A DNA stretch of 64,000 nucleotides, taken from the NCBI GenBank assembly GCA_015501605.1, contig JADNRZ010000017.1, positions 124,001-188,000 on the forward strand. The letters are read 5' to 3'. The notes under the pieces were generated by a model, which was not told where the DNA came from, did no database searches, and saw only the letters and a program-made list of their open reading frames with translations. The translations under genes and the position numbers were made by a program. This stretch comes from Panaeolus papilionaceus. Its lineage: Eukaryota; Basidiomycota; Agaricomycetes; Agaricales. This document shows, piece after piece, positions 23,990 through 36,043 of the stretch; the stretch's first letter is position 1, and each line of letters starts with the position of its first letter.

Positions 23990-25124
23990 GTCAAGGTTCT
24001 AGAACTTGCTCTCAGAGCAATGATCCTTTTCCTGATGTATGGACTTGCGGAGTTCCAGATTGTTGGGAATATATGTCTTGTTCTTGTAAAAGAGCAGTTT
24101 CCCATGTTCTCCTTCTTCAAAGGACCAGTCGTTTATGGTGGTTCCAGTGGTTACATTGGTGTTTTTGAGTAGGGTCTCCAAGGCTTCCATGGCATTTTTG
24201 TCTAAGGGTCTCGCATCGGCTATCTGCTTCTGGAGTTCAGTGTCGATGAGGCTGATGAATAGTGATTTGGGGAGCATCGTGATGTTGGTGTTTTCTTCAT
24301 TTTCTCCTTCTGGCATGAGGTCTGGTCATCGTGAGAGAGCATCTGACTGAACCATTTTGTGACCCAGCATGTGTTCAAGTTTGATGTCGTATTCGGAAAG
24401 GATAAGGAACCATCGGGCTTGTCGTCGATTAAGGTTCTGGGGGGAATGCCAGTATGTGAGGTTCTTGTGGTTGGAGTAGACGGTGGTTGTGTGAGGGGAT
24501 CCCAGGATATAATGTTTCCATTCTTCAAGAGCTCGGATAACTCCTAAAAGTTCTCGATCGAAGACTTGGTAGTTCTGTTCGGCAGGAGAGAATGAACAAG
24601 AGAGAAAACAGACAGGGTGGCGTTTTCCGTTGCTGTCAACTTGAGTTAGGACAGCTCCGTAAGCGTACTGGGATGTGTCAGCTTCAATTTGAAATGGTCG
24701 GTTTTGGTCCGGCATGGCAAGCACTGGTTCCTTGCTGAATCATTCTTTGAGGTTGTCAAATGCGAGTTGATGGGTGTTGGTCCATAGGAAGGATCAGTCT
24801 TTTCAGAGTAGGTCGTTTAGGGGTCGGGCAAGGTCAGAGTAGTGTCGGATGAATTTTCGGTAGAAGTTTCCAAAACCAAGGAATGATTGGACTTGCTTGA
24901 GGGTCTTTGGTGTTGGCCAATCCTTAATTCCTGAGATCTTGGCAGGGTCCATGGAAATCTTGTTATGTTCAATGATGAATCCTAGGTAGGCGATCTTGGT
25001 TTTGTTGAACTCGCACTTCTCGGGTTTCAGGTAGAGGTCATTTTCTTTCATGATCTGGAGTACTTCTTTGGTGTATTTTTCGAGGTCTTGTTTGTTTGTG
25101 GCATAGATCAAGATGCAGCCATAA
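23990..25124 (-). pseudogene. Ty3/gypsy pol fragment (RT thumb, RNase H, integrase N-terminus)
   Basis: Read on the minus strand, the segment runs through [20 protein letters not shown], the RT connection [20 protein letters not shown], then RNase H (FQIEADTSQYAYGAVLTQVD, VFDRELLGVIRALEEWKHYI). It then reaches the segment before the integrase zinc finger (LEHMLGHKMVQSDALSR and LFYKNKTYIPNNLELRKSIH). At least four in-frame stops are all TGA (near 24327, 24746 and 24800-24815). The catalytic YxDD region is already lost at the KDZ-A boundary. Confidence 0.88.
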
Positions 25125-26482
25125 AGGCTAGAATCATGTATGAAAGACTATAGTTGGACAGTACTGGACCATGCATCCAGACTATGGTTGGACAGTAGTG
25201 TCCACAGACAGTGGGAGCTAGGGAGCACTGCTAGGGGGATTTCTGGGGGTGGGGGATGGGTAGGGGGATGGGTAGGGGTATATAGGGGGTGAAATGGGTC
25301 ATATTCCGGGGGTAGGAGGATGGGTAGGGGGTTGGGGATAGGGGGGATGGATGGGGGGATACCAGATAGGGGCTGGTGGCTTATCTGGCTGGGTGGGGGT
25401 AGGGGGAATGTTGCCAGATAGATATGATATGGGTATGGGGGTGTAGAGAAAAAAATCAGGGTCCCGGAATGGGTATTTTCGGGGTGGGGGGATCAGTGGT
25501 TGGCGAGCAATTAAGGAAATACACTCTCAGAGCCAGTGATAAATCAAAATAAATCGAAAAAATAATATAAATCGCAAATAGTGCGCTCATTTCTGCTCCG
25601 ATTGGGCTGAAATTTTGAACGCAGCCTTTCGCATATGATCCCCATCGATCCATATAAAAATGTTTTTTTACATGGGTCACTTGAAAAGCCCCTATCTTTG
25701 GCCCAAACAGTATCCTGCTCAATATTGCACCGCTCTGAGCACTATTTTAGGTGATCTATATATCATTAGAAAGCTATTAACAGCCTCTATAAGGTCCCAC
25801 CATCCGATCTGCCAATTTGTACCAGCAACCCAGCAGATCAGGTTCGCTTTTTCCGCTTTTTCAGCCCCTATTCCCCCTACTACAATTATTTCCTCAATAT
25901 TGCTTCGCTTTTGGCACCATTTGGGGGGATATATATATCATTAGAAAGGTATACACTATATCTATCCATTCATCCAGTCCGATCTGCCAAATGTGGCCAC
26001 AGAAGCAGCAGATCTGCTCTGGTTATTGTGCATTGATTAAATGAGCCCCTATTTACAAATCAAATCTTCATCCTGATCAGGAATATTCATGTGATGTCAT
26101 TGATCCCATTTAATCTCATCAATCCTCATTAATTAGCTTCGCTTTTTTGGGAAATTGGCATTACTGATCTGCTTCCATGCACTAATGACACCACACTAAT
26201 TAATTAATCCTCCCCCACAAATATTGCAGCATTAATTGCACCGCTTTTTAGCTATTTTTTATTATAAATATATATATCACCAGAAAGCTACAAATGCCTA
26301 CTTTCAGGATCTGAAGATAGATTATAAATGTTGTGCTTATGGAGGGAGCAATTGCATTTCGCATTTTGGGTACTAGAGCGTGGGAACACCCTTTGATCCT
26401 GCTTCTCCTCCTCCCCCCTTCGCTTTTTTGGCTTCATTCCTCCACATCCACTGCAGCTATCAACACGAAACTTGGTACACCT
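25125..26482 (+). repeat. KDZ-A left terminal inverted repeat
   Basis: This arm pairs base for base with 53096-54453, with coordinate sum 79578 throughout 25456-26482 and a few indels only near the tip. It opens with AGGCTAGAATCATGTATGAA, followed by G-rich low-complexity DNA. It then carries two or three degenerate repeats made of a CGCTTTTT word, a TATATATCA word and GAAAGCTA. It contains no credible gene. Confidence 0.88.
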
Positions 26483-27518
26483 ATATATATACCATATATA
26501 TGTCTATATCTCCGCTTATATACAAATTGAAGAGGTTCCACTCATTCTATTCACTAATTACATATCAAAATACTGTATTTGCACCATATATACCTAATAA
26601 TACATCCTTTTGGCTCCTCTACTGCTGAAAAAACTTTTGAATATTACTCATAATATATAAAAGCATTAAACTTGACACTCAACCGCTTCAGAAGTTTAAG
26701 CAACAGAATAGAAAACACTAAATACTGTCTCAGGGTATGCAGAATAGTAATTTGGGAATATCTTCATGAATATTGACCGCTTCAACATGCTCCAAACCGT
26801 TCTGAGGACGCTTCAATCGTGCCTTCAAAAGTAGCCCACCCCCAAAGAATTCTGAGCAGGTCTCAAAATCGTTCAAATTTCCACTGATAAGCTTATGACA
26901 GAGGATCAGAGACAAAATAATTTAATCAGAACATGCAGGTATATGGAGAGACATGATATATAATGTTCACAAAAGGTTTGGAGTGATTTGGATAATTGTG
27001 GAAGGGTAGAGCCTCAAAAAAGCGGTCAGAAGGAGTTTGATGTAGTGGTGATGGTGTGGATTCTTGAAATACCCAGCATCAACTATGATGGTTGCACACC
27101 ATTTTGAACCTACAGATGGCTACACTTGTCCAAATCACTTGGGGTTTTTTGCATCGTGTAACTAGAGTTAATATATTCGTTTCCTGCCATTTATGAAATA
27201 TAATGAGGACTGCTATGGTATAGTAAATTGCAGAATGGTGTATTTTAAGCCCTGCATATATATATGGCTAATATTACAAATGTAGCTCAATATATCAGGT
27301 GGTGGGCTGTGTAGAACATTAAATATGATGTATATGAACACTTGGACAATGCTAGAGATGTTTATATAAAGTGAAACACCCATGGACAAAGCCATAGGAG
27401 GCCACACTAACAGGAATATGCATTTGCCAATTCTACATGCAAATATGGGGATATATAATGCACTTTCATTGGATTTCAGATCTCTAGTATGCAATATTGA
27501 TATAGAAAGACTCGTAGT
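26483..27518. other. KDZ-A internal non-coding region
   Basis: This is AT-rich sequence without a credible ORF. The part at about 26640-27060 resembles 59720-60140 (shared wording such as AATAATTTAATCAGA and TGTTCACAAAAGGTTT). It therefore belongs to the dispersed repeat family also seen on the right of the window. Confidence 0.5.
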
Positions 27519-27570
27519 TGCCAAATTTCTTAAGAATACTCGATGTGTTACTGGGAGGCATTCTAACCAG
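27519..27570 (+). repeat. 52-bp conserved terminus-like motif, copy 1
   Basis: It begins TGCCAAATTTCTTAAGAA and ends CATTCTAACCAG. Two more copies of exactly the same length occur at 52873-52924 (inverted) and 58498-58549. It is followed immediately by the GATTCTTAT array. It behaves like the inward-facing end of a transposon or like a subterminal signal. Confidence 0.75.
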
Positions 27571-28370
27571 TGACCAGTGATTCTTATGTACATATATATA
27601 GCTGATTCTTATTATAATTACCGATCTCATAAATATACTGATTCTTATGCTTGTGCACGCCGATTCTTATTATCTTTATGCCATATACAGCAAAATTGTT
27701 ACTGCGATTCTTATGATTATTCTGGAATTCTTACCTTTATTATGTGCGATTTTGACCGCAATTCTTATGTAGGCGCATGGCAATTCTAATCGGAATTCTT
27801 ATAGCTTTGCGGACGCGATTTTAACCGCGATTCTTATGTAGGTGCGTGCTCATTCTAATGTCGATTCTTATAGCCACACGACACGATTCTAACCGCGATT
27901 CTTATGTAGGTGCGTGCTCATTCTAATGTCGATTCTTATAGCCACACGACACGATTTTAACCGCGATTTTCATGGCTTTACGACGCGATTTTAACCGCGA
28001 TTCTTATGTAGGTGCGTGCTCATTCTAATGTCGATTCTTATAGCCACACGACACGATTCTAACCGCGATTCTTATGTAGGTGCGTGCTCATTCTAATGTC
28101 GATTCTTATAGCCACACGACACGATTTTAACCGCGATTTTCATGGCTTTACGACGCGATTTTAACCGTGATTCTTATGTAGGTGCGTGCTCATTCTAATG
28201 TCGATTCTTATAGCCACACGACACGATTCTAACCGCGATTCTTATGTAGGTGCGTGCTAATTCTAATGTCGATTCTTATAGCCACACGACACGATTCTAA
28301 CCGCGATTTTCATGGCTTTACGACGCGATTTTAACCGCGATTCTGATAGCTTAACATGGCAATTCTTATA
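27571..28370 (+). repeat. subterminal GATTCTTAT array with 68-bp tandem units
   Basis: The core word GATTCTTAT/GATTCTAAC recurs every 11-22 bases. From about 27790 the array settles into near-identical 68-bp units containing GCCACACGACACGATTCTAA and TGTAGGTGCGTGCTCATTCT. A variant unit with TTTTCATGGCTTTACGACGC is interspersed, which makes higher-order repeats. The high identity of the units indicates recent amplification. Confidence 0.88.
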
Positions 28371-28716
28371 CCCATTCCTCAGGCTGTATTGAATGCCAAA
28401 AAAATGACCAAGTCCCAGATGTAAATAAATCACAAAATGCATAAAATTTATATTGAGTCTATGAGTTGGGAATTAGGACAATCAATCTAAAATCTAAATA
28501 TAAAAGAAAAACGACACATGTGATATAGGCAATGGAAAGGAAATGGGTTTACCATGGGGGCAGAGGCGTGCATTAGTAATAATGAGAGAAATTTGTGGGT
28601 ACAGAGGGAAAGCGTACTTCGAGGCACATGTTGATGATGGAAAATCTAGTAGGAGAAGCATAAATGATATGATAGACAGGTAAGATTGAGTGGTGGCAGC
28701 AAGAAAGGGTAAAACA
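28371..28716. other. spacer between array and gene 1-A
   Basis: This is AT-rich sequence without ORFs or repeats that I recognise. It forms the 3' flank of gene 1-A on the minus strand. Confidence 0.45.
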
Positions 28717-29780
28717 TCAGAGAGGGTGGAAAATCTGGCCTATAAGAGCATATGCGTGCAAAATATCAGGGCGGACTATTTCCGGTGTCTGTTGGCAGGT
28801 ATCAGTCTCGAAATCAAGAAGAATACAAAATGGAATGCACTGTTTCGAAGGACCTGCCACCTCCCCACCTATGGAACCGCGTTTGCGAGATGCAATGGCT
28901 GGGGACAGGCGAAGACACTTAACCAGCTGTTCAAGCACCCAGTTGACGTCATCAATGTAATGCCAGACAGTTGTGTTGGATTCAGATGACGTCGCCGATT
29001 CTACAGAGCTGACAGTCCTTATCCACCACGAAAGAGCCATGAGAATAACATGAATTCCCGTATTCCCACCTTTCAGGAGCGAGACCCAGGTTTCATGATC
29101 AGGGCATGCCCGCGAGAGCACCGCTGTGTCGGTACCAGGACACCGCCACTCGGGCTGGAGAGCCCTCCACCACAAGTTAAATTGAGCGGCATATGCATGG
29201 GTGTCGACAGTGATGGCGTCAGTCTTCTTGTTTTTGTGTCGCTTTACCCAAATTCCAACTTCTTCTGGGCGGAAATTTGATGCCAGTTGCTGTTATAGAT
29301 TAAATAAAACATTAGTCTAGAGTTAAAAGGGAGGGAGTGATGGTGAACGTACCTTCTTCGGTGGATTAAGGGCTTCAAATTTGACAAAGTTGGATACCAA
29401 GGATGCCCATGATTGATTATCAGACGTGTTCTTCAGATGATCAAAAGTGACCTTCAGCCATTCCAGGAGGGAAGAGACGTTGATGGGGGATGTTGTGGTT
29501 GTGGTTGTGGTTGGAGTATGAGTGGGGTCAATAGAATCGGATGGCTTGTGGTTGTCGTCAAGGGTGGAGGAGTTGCCATTTTGGGTTATTTCCTTGTTAT
29601 CAACACCATCATCCATCATGTCAACGACTTTGACCTGCTCCTCCACCGTACGGTCACCATCACCATCCCTTCCATCACCCTCAGCTGTGCTATCCCGACC
29701 AACTCCCTCGTCTATGTCCATATCATCCTGCCGCTGTTCCAATGGCCCCGCAATCTGCTCTGTGGTGACAGGTAGGGAAG
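28717..29780 (-). pseudogene. gene 1-A, C-terminal part (cargo gene split by the fold-back element)
   Basis: Two exons are visible. One (about 29780-29355) encodes an acidic, Thr-rich linker and a helical segment VSSLLEWLKVTFDHLKNTSD then SWASLVSNFVKFEALNPPKK. The other (about 29290-28717) begins QLASNFRPEEVGIWVKRHKN. It contains FNLWWRALQPEW, VLSRACPDHETWVSLLKGGN and IHVILMALSWWIRTV. The same block, WDHLQPSWQKSDDGAVVSRC, occurs in gene 1-B, so this is a conserved domain, here called the WW-LQPxW domain. The function is not recognised. The 5' part lies at 34242-36043, beyond the inserted fold-back element. Confidence 0.65.
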
Positions 29781-31752
29781 TTACAATGTAGCGACTTTGT
29801 TGGTCCGCGGACTAGCTACAACGTAATGACTGAGTGTGATCCATGGATCGCCATGGATTTCCTACATTTTGGGTAACTACACTAAATAGTTATTTCATTA
29901 GATAGAATATAAGTGAATTAATTATTACTAGTAGGTGGGCGGGTTGGGTAGGGTGGATTTCCGAGTGAGCGGCGGGTGAGCTGGAATGGGTGGATTGGTA
30001 GTTTTCCAAGGGAATGGGAGGGGGGTAGCGGGTAGGTTGGGGTGGGTGGGTAGTAGTGGATTGGGGTGGATTGGGAGATTTCCGCGGAAATGGGGGGAGG
30101 TTGGGGGGTGGTTTGGGGTGAGTTTATTGTAGTGGATTAGGTTGGAGTGGGCACATTGGGGTGGGTGGGTAGTAGTGGAATAGGGTGGATTGGTAGATTT
30201 CCGCGGAAATGGGGGGGGGGTGGTTTGGGGTGAGTTTATTGTAGTGGATTAGGTTGGATTAGATGAATTTACAAGGGAATGGGCAGGTAGGGATGGGGGG
30301 ATTTTTATATTTCCGCGGAAATGGTGATCCAAAATTGCCCATTTCCGCGGAAATGGGCAAATTTAGGAATTTTTCAATGCATGGATTTTTGAATTTCCGC
30401 AGAAATGGGCAAATTTAGACATTTTAAATACAGGGATTTTTTGAATTTCCGCGGAAATGGGTGAATTTGGACATTTTCAATACATGGATTTTGGATTTCC
30501 GCGGAAATGGGGAATTTTGAAAATGGTGGATTCTTGAATTTCCGCGGAAACGGGTGAATTTGGAGATTTTCAAATGCATGGATTTGTTAATTTCCGCGGA
30601 AATGGGTGAAATTGGAAGTTTTTAAATACATGGATTTTTGAATTTCCGCGGAAATGGTGATTCAATTTTGTAGATTTCCGCGGAAATGGGGAATTTGGAA
30701 ATGGTGGATTCTTGAATTTCCGCGGAAATGGGTGAATTTGGAGATTTTCAAATGAGTGGATTTGTGAATTTCCGCGGAAATGGTGGACTTGTTAATTTGT
30801 GAGCAAAGGTTCCGCGGTATCGGAAATTCATTCCAATATTGAAATGAGTCAATATTGAAATGAGTCAATTGTTGAACTTCCGCGGAAATGGTGGATTTTC
30901 TGTGGAATTGGGTGGATGCCATTCATAGATTTCCGCAGAAGAGGTGGATATTAACAAACTATAACCCAAGGGTGTTGCAAACATTGTCAGCAAATAAGCA
31001 GAAGTAATTAACTCCTGCAGGTTGGGAAATAAGTTTCCAATTAAATTCTGACCCAGTACCATGTACCCGCGGGTAGTCTTTACAAAATGAATCCAAAATC
31101 ATCCAAAACAAGCAACATTTGGCAGAGATACTAATATTTCAAGCATTTTCTGCTTGATTTTACACCGTTTCAGGCGCTCTTGGACCTGTTTTGAAGTCCG
31201 TGGGTACACCAGCTTTCATTCATGACCCGGTACCATGTACCCACCGGTATTCCGCCCGAAACAAGTCCCAAATCATTCAAAACGGCTGTCATTTAGCTAA
31301 GATATCCATGTTTTGAGGATATTATGCTCAATTCTGCACCGTTTTGGGCGCTCCGGGGCTTGTTTTGAAGCCCGCGGGAACACCAGAATACAACCGGAAA
31401 CATATCAGACCATTTACTTCATCCACCCCCAGGTGGAAAAGCAATATTGATTGAGGAAAAGGCAGAAATCATCATACCTGCAGGCAACAAGGTGTATTAA
31501 AGTATGCTTTCCCGCGGGTAGCCCACATTTCATCAAACAACACCCTATCTAACTCTGGCATAAATTAGATGTAACTCCCTCAGTTCTGCATTATTTTGAG
31601 TGATATTGGGCTTGTTATGAGCGGATTATCTATGGCTACAATATGGTATGTATATTCAGGTGTTCAGAGAATGATAGCAGTTGATCTTTGCGATATCTCC
31701 TCTTTTACAGGTACCCCTCTCAGCCCTACATCATAGATAAGGATATTTCTGG
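29781..31752 (+). repeat. fold-back element, left arm with palindrome array
   Basis: The outer part is G/T-rich. From about 30075 to 30945 it carries some 15 copies of the perfect palindrome ATTTCCGCGGAAAT or one-base variants, about 25-120 bp apart. The inner part has a direct repeat containing GTACCATGTACCC followed by CATCCAAAA/CATTCAAAA words. Confidence 0.9.
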
Positions 31753-32264
31753 CAATAGAGAGCATTCAAATAATGCTGATGTTCTAAATTTTAGACTTGA
31801 ATTGTGTTCTACATGTTTCATTCACAACAAAGTTCCAGAATACACCTGACAGACAAGGACTGGACAACTATTTTACAGGATATGGTTCCAATGTACCATA
31901 TTACATCCATTTTTGTAGCTTATATGACTGATACGTCGGATTAATGACCAAGAAAGAAGGAAACAAGAGTCAGAAGCAATTCTTAATGATATCTTGAGAC
32001 TTTCTTCAACAAAAGTACCAAAGAAAACACCCACCAGACAATGGTGAGACAATGGTTAGACAGGATGTTGTTGAAACAGAAGCATAAGTCTCTTCTTCGT
32101 CCTGTTCAAACAACAAAAGTCAAAGAGAATACTGCATGGATATTAAGAATAATAACATGTAGGACATATCTTGTCTCAAATACACTCATATTAGTGTCAA
32201 ATGTTGTTTCTAGCACATACTCCCCTCTCATTGTATCATTATCCAATATATAACCCATGTATTT
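31753..32264. other. fold-back element, central spacer
   Basis: These 512 bp are AT-rich. The only ORF, 32041-32253, is short and has no recognisable content. It is the loop of the potential 1972-bp stem. Confidence 0.7.
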
Positions 32265-34236
32265 CCAGAAATATCCTTATCTATGATGTAGGGCTGAGAG
32301 GGGTACCTGTAAAAGAGGAGATATCGCAAAGATCAACTGCTATCATTCTCTGAACACCTGAATATACATACCATATTGTAGCCATAGATAATCCGCTCAT
32401 AACAAGCCCAATATCACTCAAAATAATGCAGAACTGAGGGAGTTACATCTAATTTATGCCAGAGTTAGATAGGGTGTTGTTTGATGAAATGTGGGCTACC
32501 CGCGGGAAAGCATACTTTAATACACCTTGTTGCCTGCAGGTATGATGATTTCTGCCTTTTCCTCAATCAATATTGCTTTTCCACCTGGGGGTGGATGAAG
32601 TAAATGGTCTGATATGTTTCCGGTTGTATTCTGGTGTTCCCGCGGGCTTCAAAACAAGCCCCGGAGCGCCCAAAACGGTGCAGAATTGAGCATAATATCC
32701 TCAAAACATGGATATCTTAGCTAAATGACAGCCGTTTTGAATGATTTGGGACTTGTTTCGGGCGGAATACCGGTGGGTACATGGTACCGGGTCATGAATG
32801 AAAGCTGGTGTACCCACGGACTTCAAAACAGGTCCAAGAGCGCCTGAAACGGTGTAAAATCAAGCAGAAAATGCTTGAAATATTAGTATCTCTGCCAAAT
32901 GTTGCTTGTTTTGGATGATTTTGGATTCATTTTGTAAAGACTACCCGCGGGTACATGGTACTGGGTCAGAATTTAATTGGAAACTTATTTCCCAACCTGC
33001 AGGAGTTAATTACTTCTGCTTATTTGCTGACAATGTTTGCAACACCCTTGGGTTATAGTTTGTTAATATCCACCTCTTCTGCGGAAATCTATGAATGGCA
33101 TCCACCCAATTCCACAGAAAATCCACCATTTCCGCGGAAGTTCAACAATTGACTCATTTCAATATTGACTCATTTCAATATTGGAATGAATTTCCGATAC
33201 CGCGGAACCTTTGCTCACAAATTAACAAGTCCACCATTTCCGCGGAAATTCACAAATCCACTCATTTGAAAATCTCCAAATTCACCCATTTCCGCGGAAA
33301 TTCAAGAATCCACCATTTCCAAATTCCCCATTTCCGCGGAAATCTACAAAATTGAATCACCATTTCCGCGGAAATTCAAAAATCCATGTATTTAAAAACT
33401 TCCAATTTCACCCATTTCCGCGGAAATTAACAAATCCATGCATTTGAAAATCTCCAAATTCACCCGTTTCCGCGGAAATTCAAGAATCCACCATTTTCAA
33501 AATTCCCCATTTCCGCGGAAATCCAAAATCCATGTATTGAAAATGTCCAAATTCACCCATTTCCGCGGAAATTCAAAAAATCCCTGTATTTAAAATGTCT
33601 AAATTTGCCCATTTCTGCGGAAATTCAAAAATCCATGCATTGAAAAATTCCTAAATTTGCCCATTTCCGCGGAAATGGGCAATTTTGGATCACCATTTCC
33701 GCGGAAATATAAAAATCCCCCCATCCCTACCTGCCCATTCCCTTGTAAATTCATCTAATCCAACCTAATCCACTACAATAAACTCACCCCAAACCACCCC
33801 CCCCCCATTTCCGCGGAAATCTACCAATCCACCCTATTCCACTACTACCCACCCACCCCAATGTGCCCACTCCAACCTAATCCACTACAATAAACTCACC
33901 CCAAACCACCCCCCAACCTCCCCCCATTTCCGCGGAAATCTCCCAATCCACCCCAATCCACTACTACCCACCCACCCCAACCTACCCGCTACCCCCCTCC
34001 CATTCCCTTGGAAAACTACCAATCCACCCATTCCAGCTCACCCGCCGCTCACTCGGAAATCCACCCTACCCAACCCGCCCACCTACTAGTAATAATTAAT
34101 TCACTTATATTCTATCTAATGAAATAACTATTTAGTGTAGTTACCCAAAATGTAGGAAATCCATGGCGATCCATGGATCACACTCAGTCATTACGTTGTA
34201 GCTAGTCCGCGGACCAACAAAGTTGCTACATTGTAA
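32265..34236 (-). repeat. fold-back element, right arm
   Basis: This is the inverse complement of the left arm with the same array of ATTTCCGCGGAAAT palindromes (about 33075-33945). Open frames in it are mirror copies of those in the left arm and not genes. Confidence 0.9.
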
Positions 34237-34241
34237 TTACC

Positions 34242-36043
34242 TTATATCGTGGTGAGACTAGGAGCGTTGGACTCATCAGTAATGGCGTCAGAAGGGAGCG
34301 TTTGCGGGTTTGAGGTACTTGCAATGAAAACAAGGTTAGTACCTCTGATTTTATCTCTTGTTATTAGAAGATGCAACGTACCTTCTTGTCCTCTCTGAAC
34401 GTCTAACGATTTCGCCGACCCCTCCCAAAGATTTTGACCTCGGCTTACGCGATTTGGGTTCCTTTGGGTCAGCAATGGTGAATTTTACCAGTCCCAACTG
34501 CTCGAGTAGCAACTGGTTCTTTGCAATATTCTCCAGGCGTTCTTGGTGGTATGATGTTGTGGACAGTTGAGCTACTTCCTTCATTTGCTGTGCTGTTGGA
34601 ATAGTCGGAGTGGTCGGCGGTGGGTCGCCGTTTGCAGGAGATGGGCCGCTAGGAGATGAGTCGCTGCTTGTAGGAGATGGGGCTTCAGTTGTTGTGGATG
34701 GGGCGACATTTTCTTCGTTGGCACTTTTCTCCATTTCTGTCTCTGCATTTACTTTGGTCTCGTCCTTTTTGTTCTCTGGGTCGACACTATTCTTCGCTTT
34801 CTCCTTTCCTTTTCTCGACCTCTTCGCCTTTTTCTCCTTGCTGACGTCTGCCTGTTGTTGTTGATCTACCAGATCTTTGTCAAAATCTGGTTCCTCGTCG
34901 TCCTCCCTTCCCGACACCTTTGGCAATGCATGTGCTACAGAATTGGTAAGACAACACTCTCACTGTTCCCCATGCTGAACTCACGGAAAACATCATACAG
35001 GAATTCATCAAACAGATCGCAGAAGTACTCCTCGTATTCGTCGCCAAGCCATTGATCAAACGTCTTGCCCTCCTCTCCATCCTCTGCCGATGTTTTTCCA
35101 AAGTGAAGTCTATGGGTATGTACCATCAGGAAACGAGCTTTAAAGTAGCGCTAACAAGACACATACGCAAAGGTCTCAATATGGTTCCCGTTGGCAGGGT
35201 TTGGGCCTCCAACGATTATGCTCATAATGCAGCCGGCCTGAAGCTCCACATTGTTGCCGATACGCATGAGGGAAATGGGGAGTTTGGACATTGCTCTGTT
35301 GGACAGGTCAGTACTATCGTTGAGCTTCATTGATATCTTCACTCACTCCTCTCTCTGACTCTCATCAGCACTGGACATGCGCTGAAGCTTCTCATCTCGT
35401 TGTTCATGACGATACTTGTTGATTTCTTCATCCAACGAACCATTCAGGTCATGGAACTTCGCCCTCATGAAGTTGTTCATGTACGTGAAGTACTTGATGG
35501 GGGTCGTGCTCTCCGCTGCGCACTTTTTTTGGTAAGCTTTGTATTCCTTCACGACGGTATCCTTCCATTGAGACTCATAGGTTAGGTTGTAGTATGCCAT
35601 CAGCCTATTTATGAGGCGAGGCTTGGTGGCGGAGAGGTTGAGTGCCGCAGACGATGCCTTCTGAGTGGGAGCCGGTTCCTTGGTACCCTTGTCCCCTTGA
35701 ACCTGAACTTGAGATCGAATATCCTTCGCGTGGTTGTAATACCATGTGGTGATATGCTTTTATGCATTATTAGGTGAGTCTTTGGGCACAGATACAGACA
35801 CGTCACAGCACTTACTTTTTCATTTACAAAATTACAGGCTGCTAAGGCTCTGTTGCGCACACCATTAGCCTCTGCAATCTCCTCGTCTGTTGGAGGTGGA
35901 AATGGCCATATGGACTTGAATTCACGAATCGTGCCAGGGAAGAACAGCGAGGTCGTCGTCTTCATCGCTTTCACATCCCAGAAGAGTGGTAGACGACTGC
36001 GAAGCCATTTCTCCTGGTCAGGTTCAAAGCTAGTGGGAGGCAT
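34242..36043 (-). pseudogene. gene 1-A, N-terminal part (KDZ cargo gene)
   Basis: The gene starts at ATG 36043. Exon 1 reads MPPTSFEPDQEKWLRSRLPL and has an FKSIWPFPPPTDEE block. The next exon has HITTWYYNHAKDIRSQVQVQ and YESQWKDTVVKEYKAYQKKC. Further exons carry VELQAGCIMSIIVGGPNPAN, an acidic DQWLGDEYEEYFCDLFDEFL segment and a long Lys/Glu then Ser/Pro/Thr-rich linker (34926-34351). The GGPNP block corresponds to SLIAGGPEPAKGGKL of gene 1-B, so the two are homologous in layout. The last exon ends next to the fold-back element, either at a TAA (34242) or by splicing into 29.7 kb. The function is unknown. It is probably nuclear, with charged and basic stretches. Confidence 0.65.

Larger units (their letters stand above)
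29781..34236. mobile_element. 4456-bp fold-back transposon with 1972-bp arms
   Basis: Bases 29781-31752 are the inverse complement of 32265-34236. Every pair I checked sums to 64017, so there is no net indel. I saw only one mismatch (29792, G against A). The two arms enclose a 512-bp spacer without a credible gene. The ends read TTACAATGTAGC, then ACTTTGTTGGTCCGCGG. No transposase is encoded, so it must be mobilised in trans. It lies inside gene 1-A. No target duplication is evident. Confidence 0.93.

Noticed and set aside
25456..25944. ORFs of 88-95 codons duplicated at 53634-54122
   Set aside because: They lie in the KDZ-A terminal repeat, overlap each other on both strands, and follow the DNA repeat rather than codon constraint.
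27571..28370. CRISPR-like array of short repeats with spacers
   Set aside because: The genome is fungal, the spacers are themselves repeated in 68-bp units, and the array lies in a transposon terminus. It is a satellite-like subterminal repeat.
30662..31062. ORFs repeated exactly at 32955-33355
   Set aside because: They are mirror images imposed by the fold-back arms and read through the palindrome array. There is no start context or protein-like composition.
34242..34475. separate 77-codon gene next to the fold-back element
   Set aside because: Most of it is an alternative frame and intron of gene 1-A. Only its last 25 or so codons are likely exon sequence.
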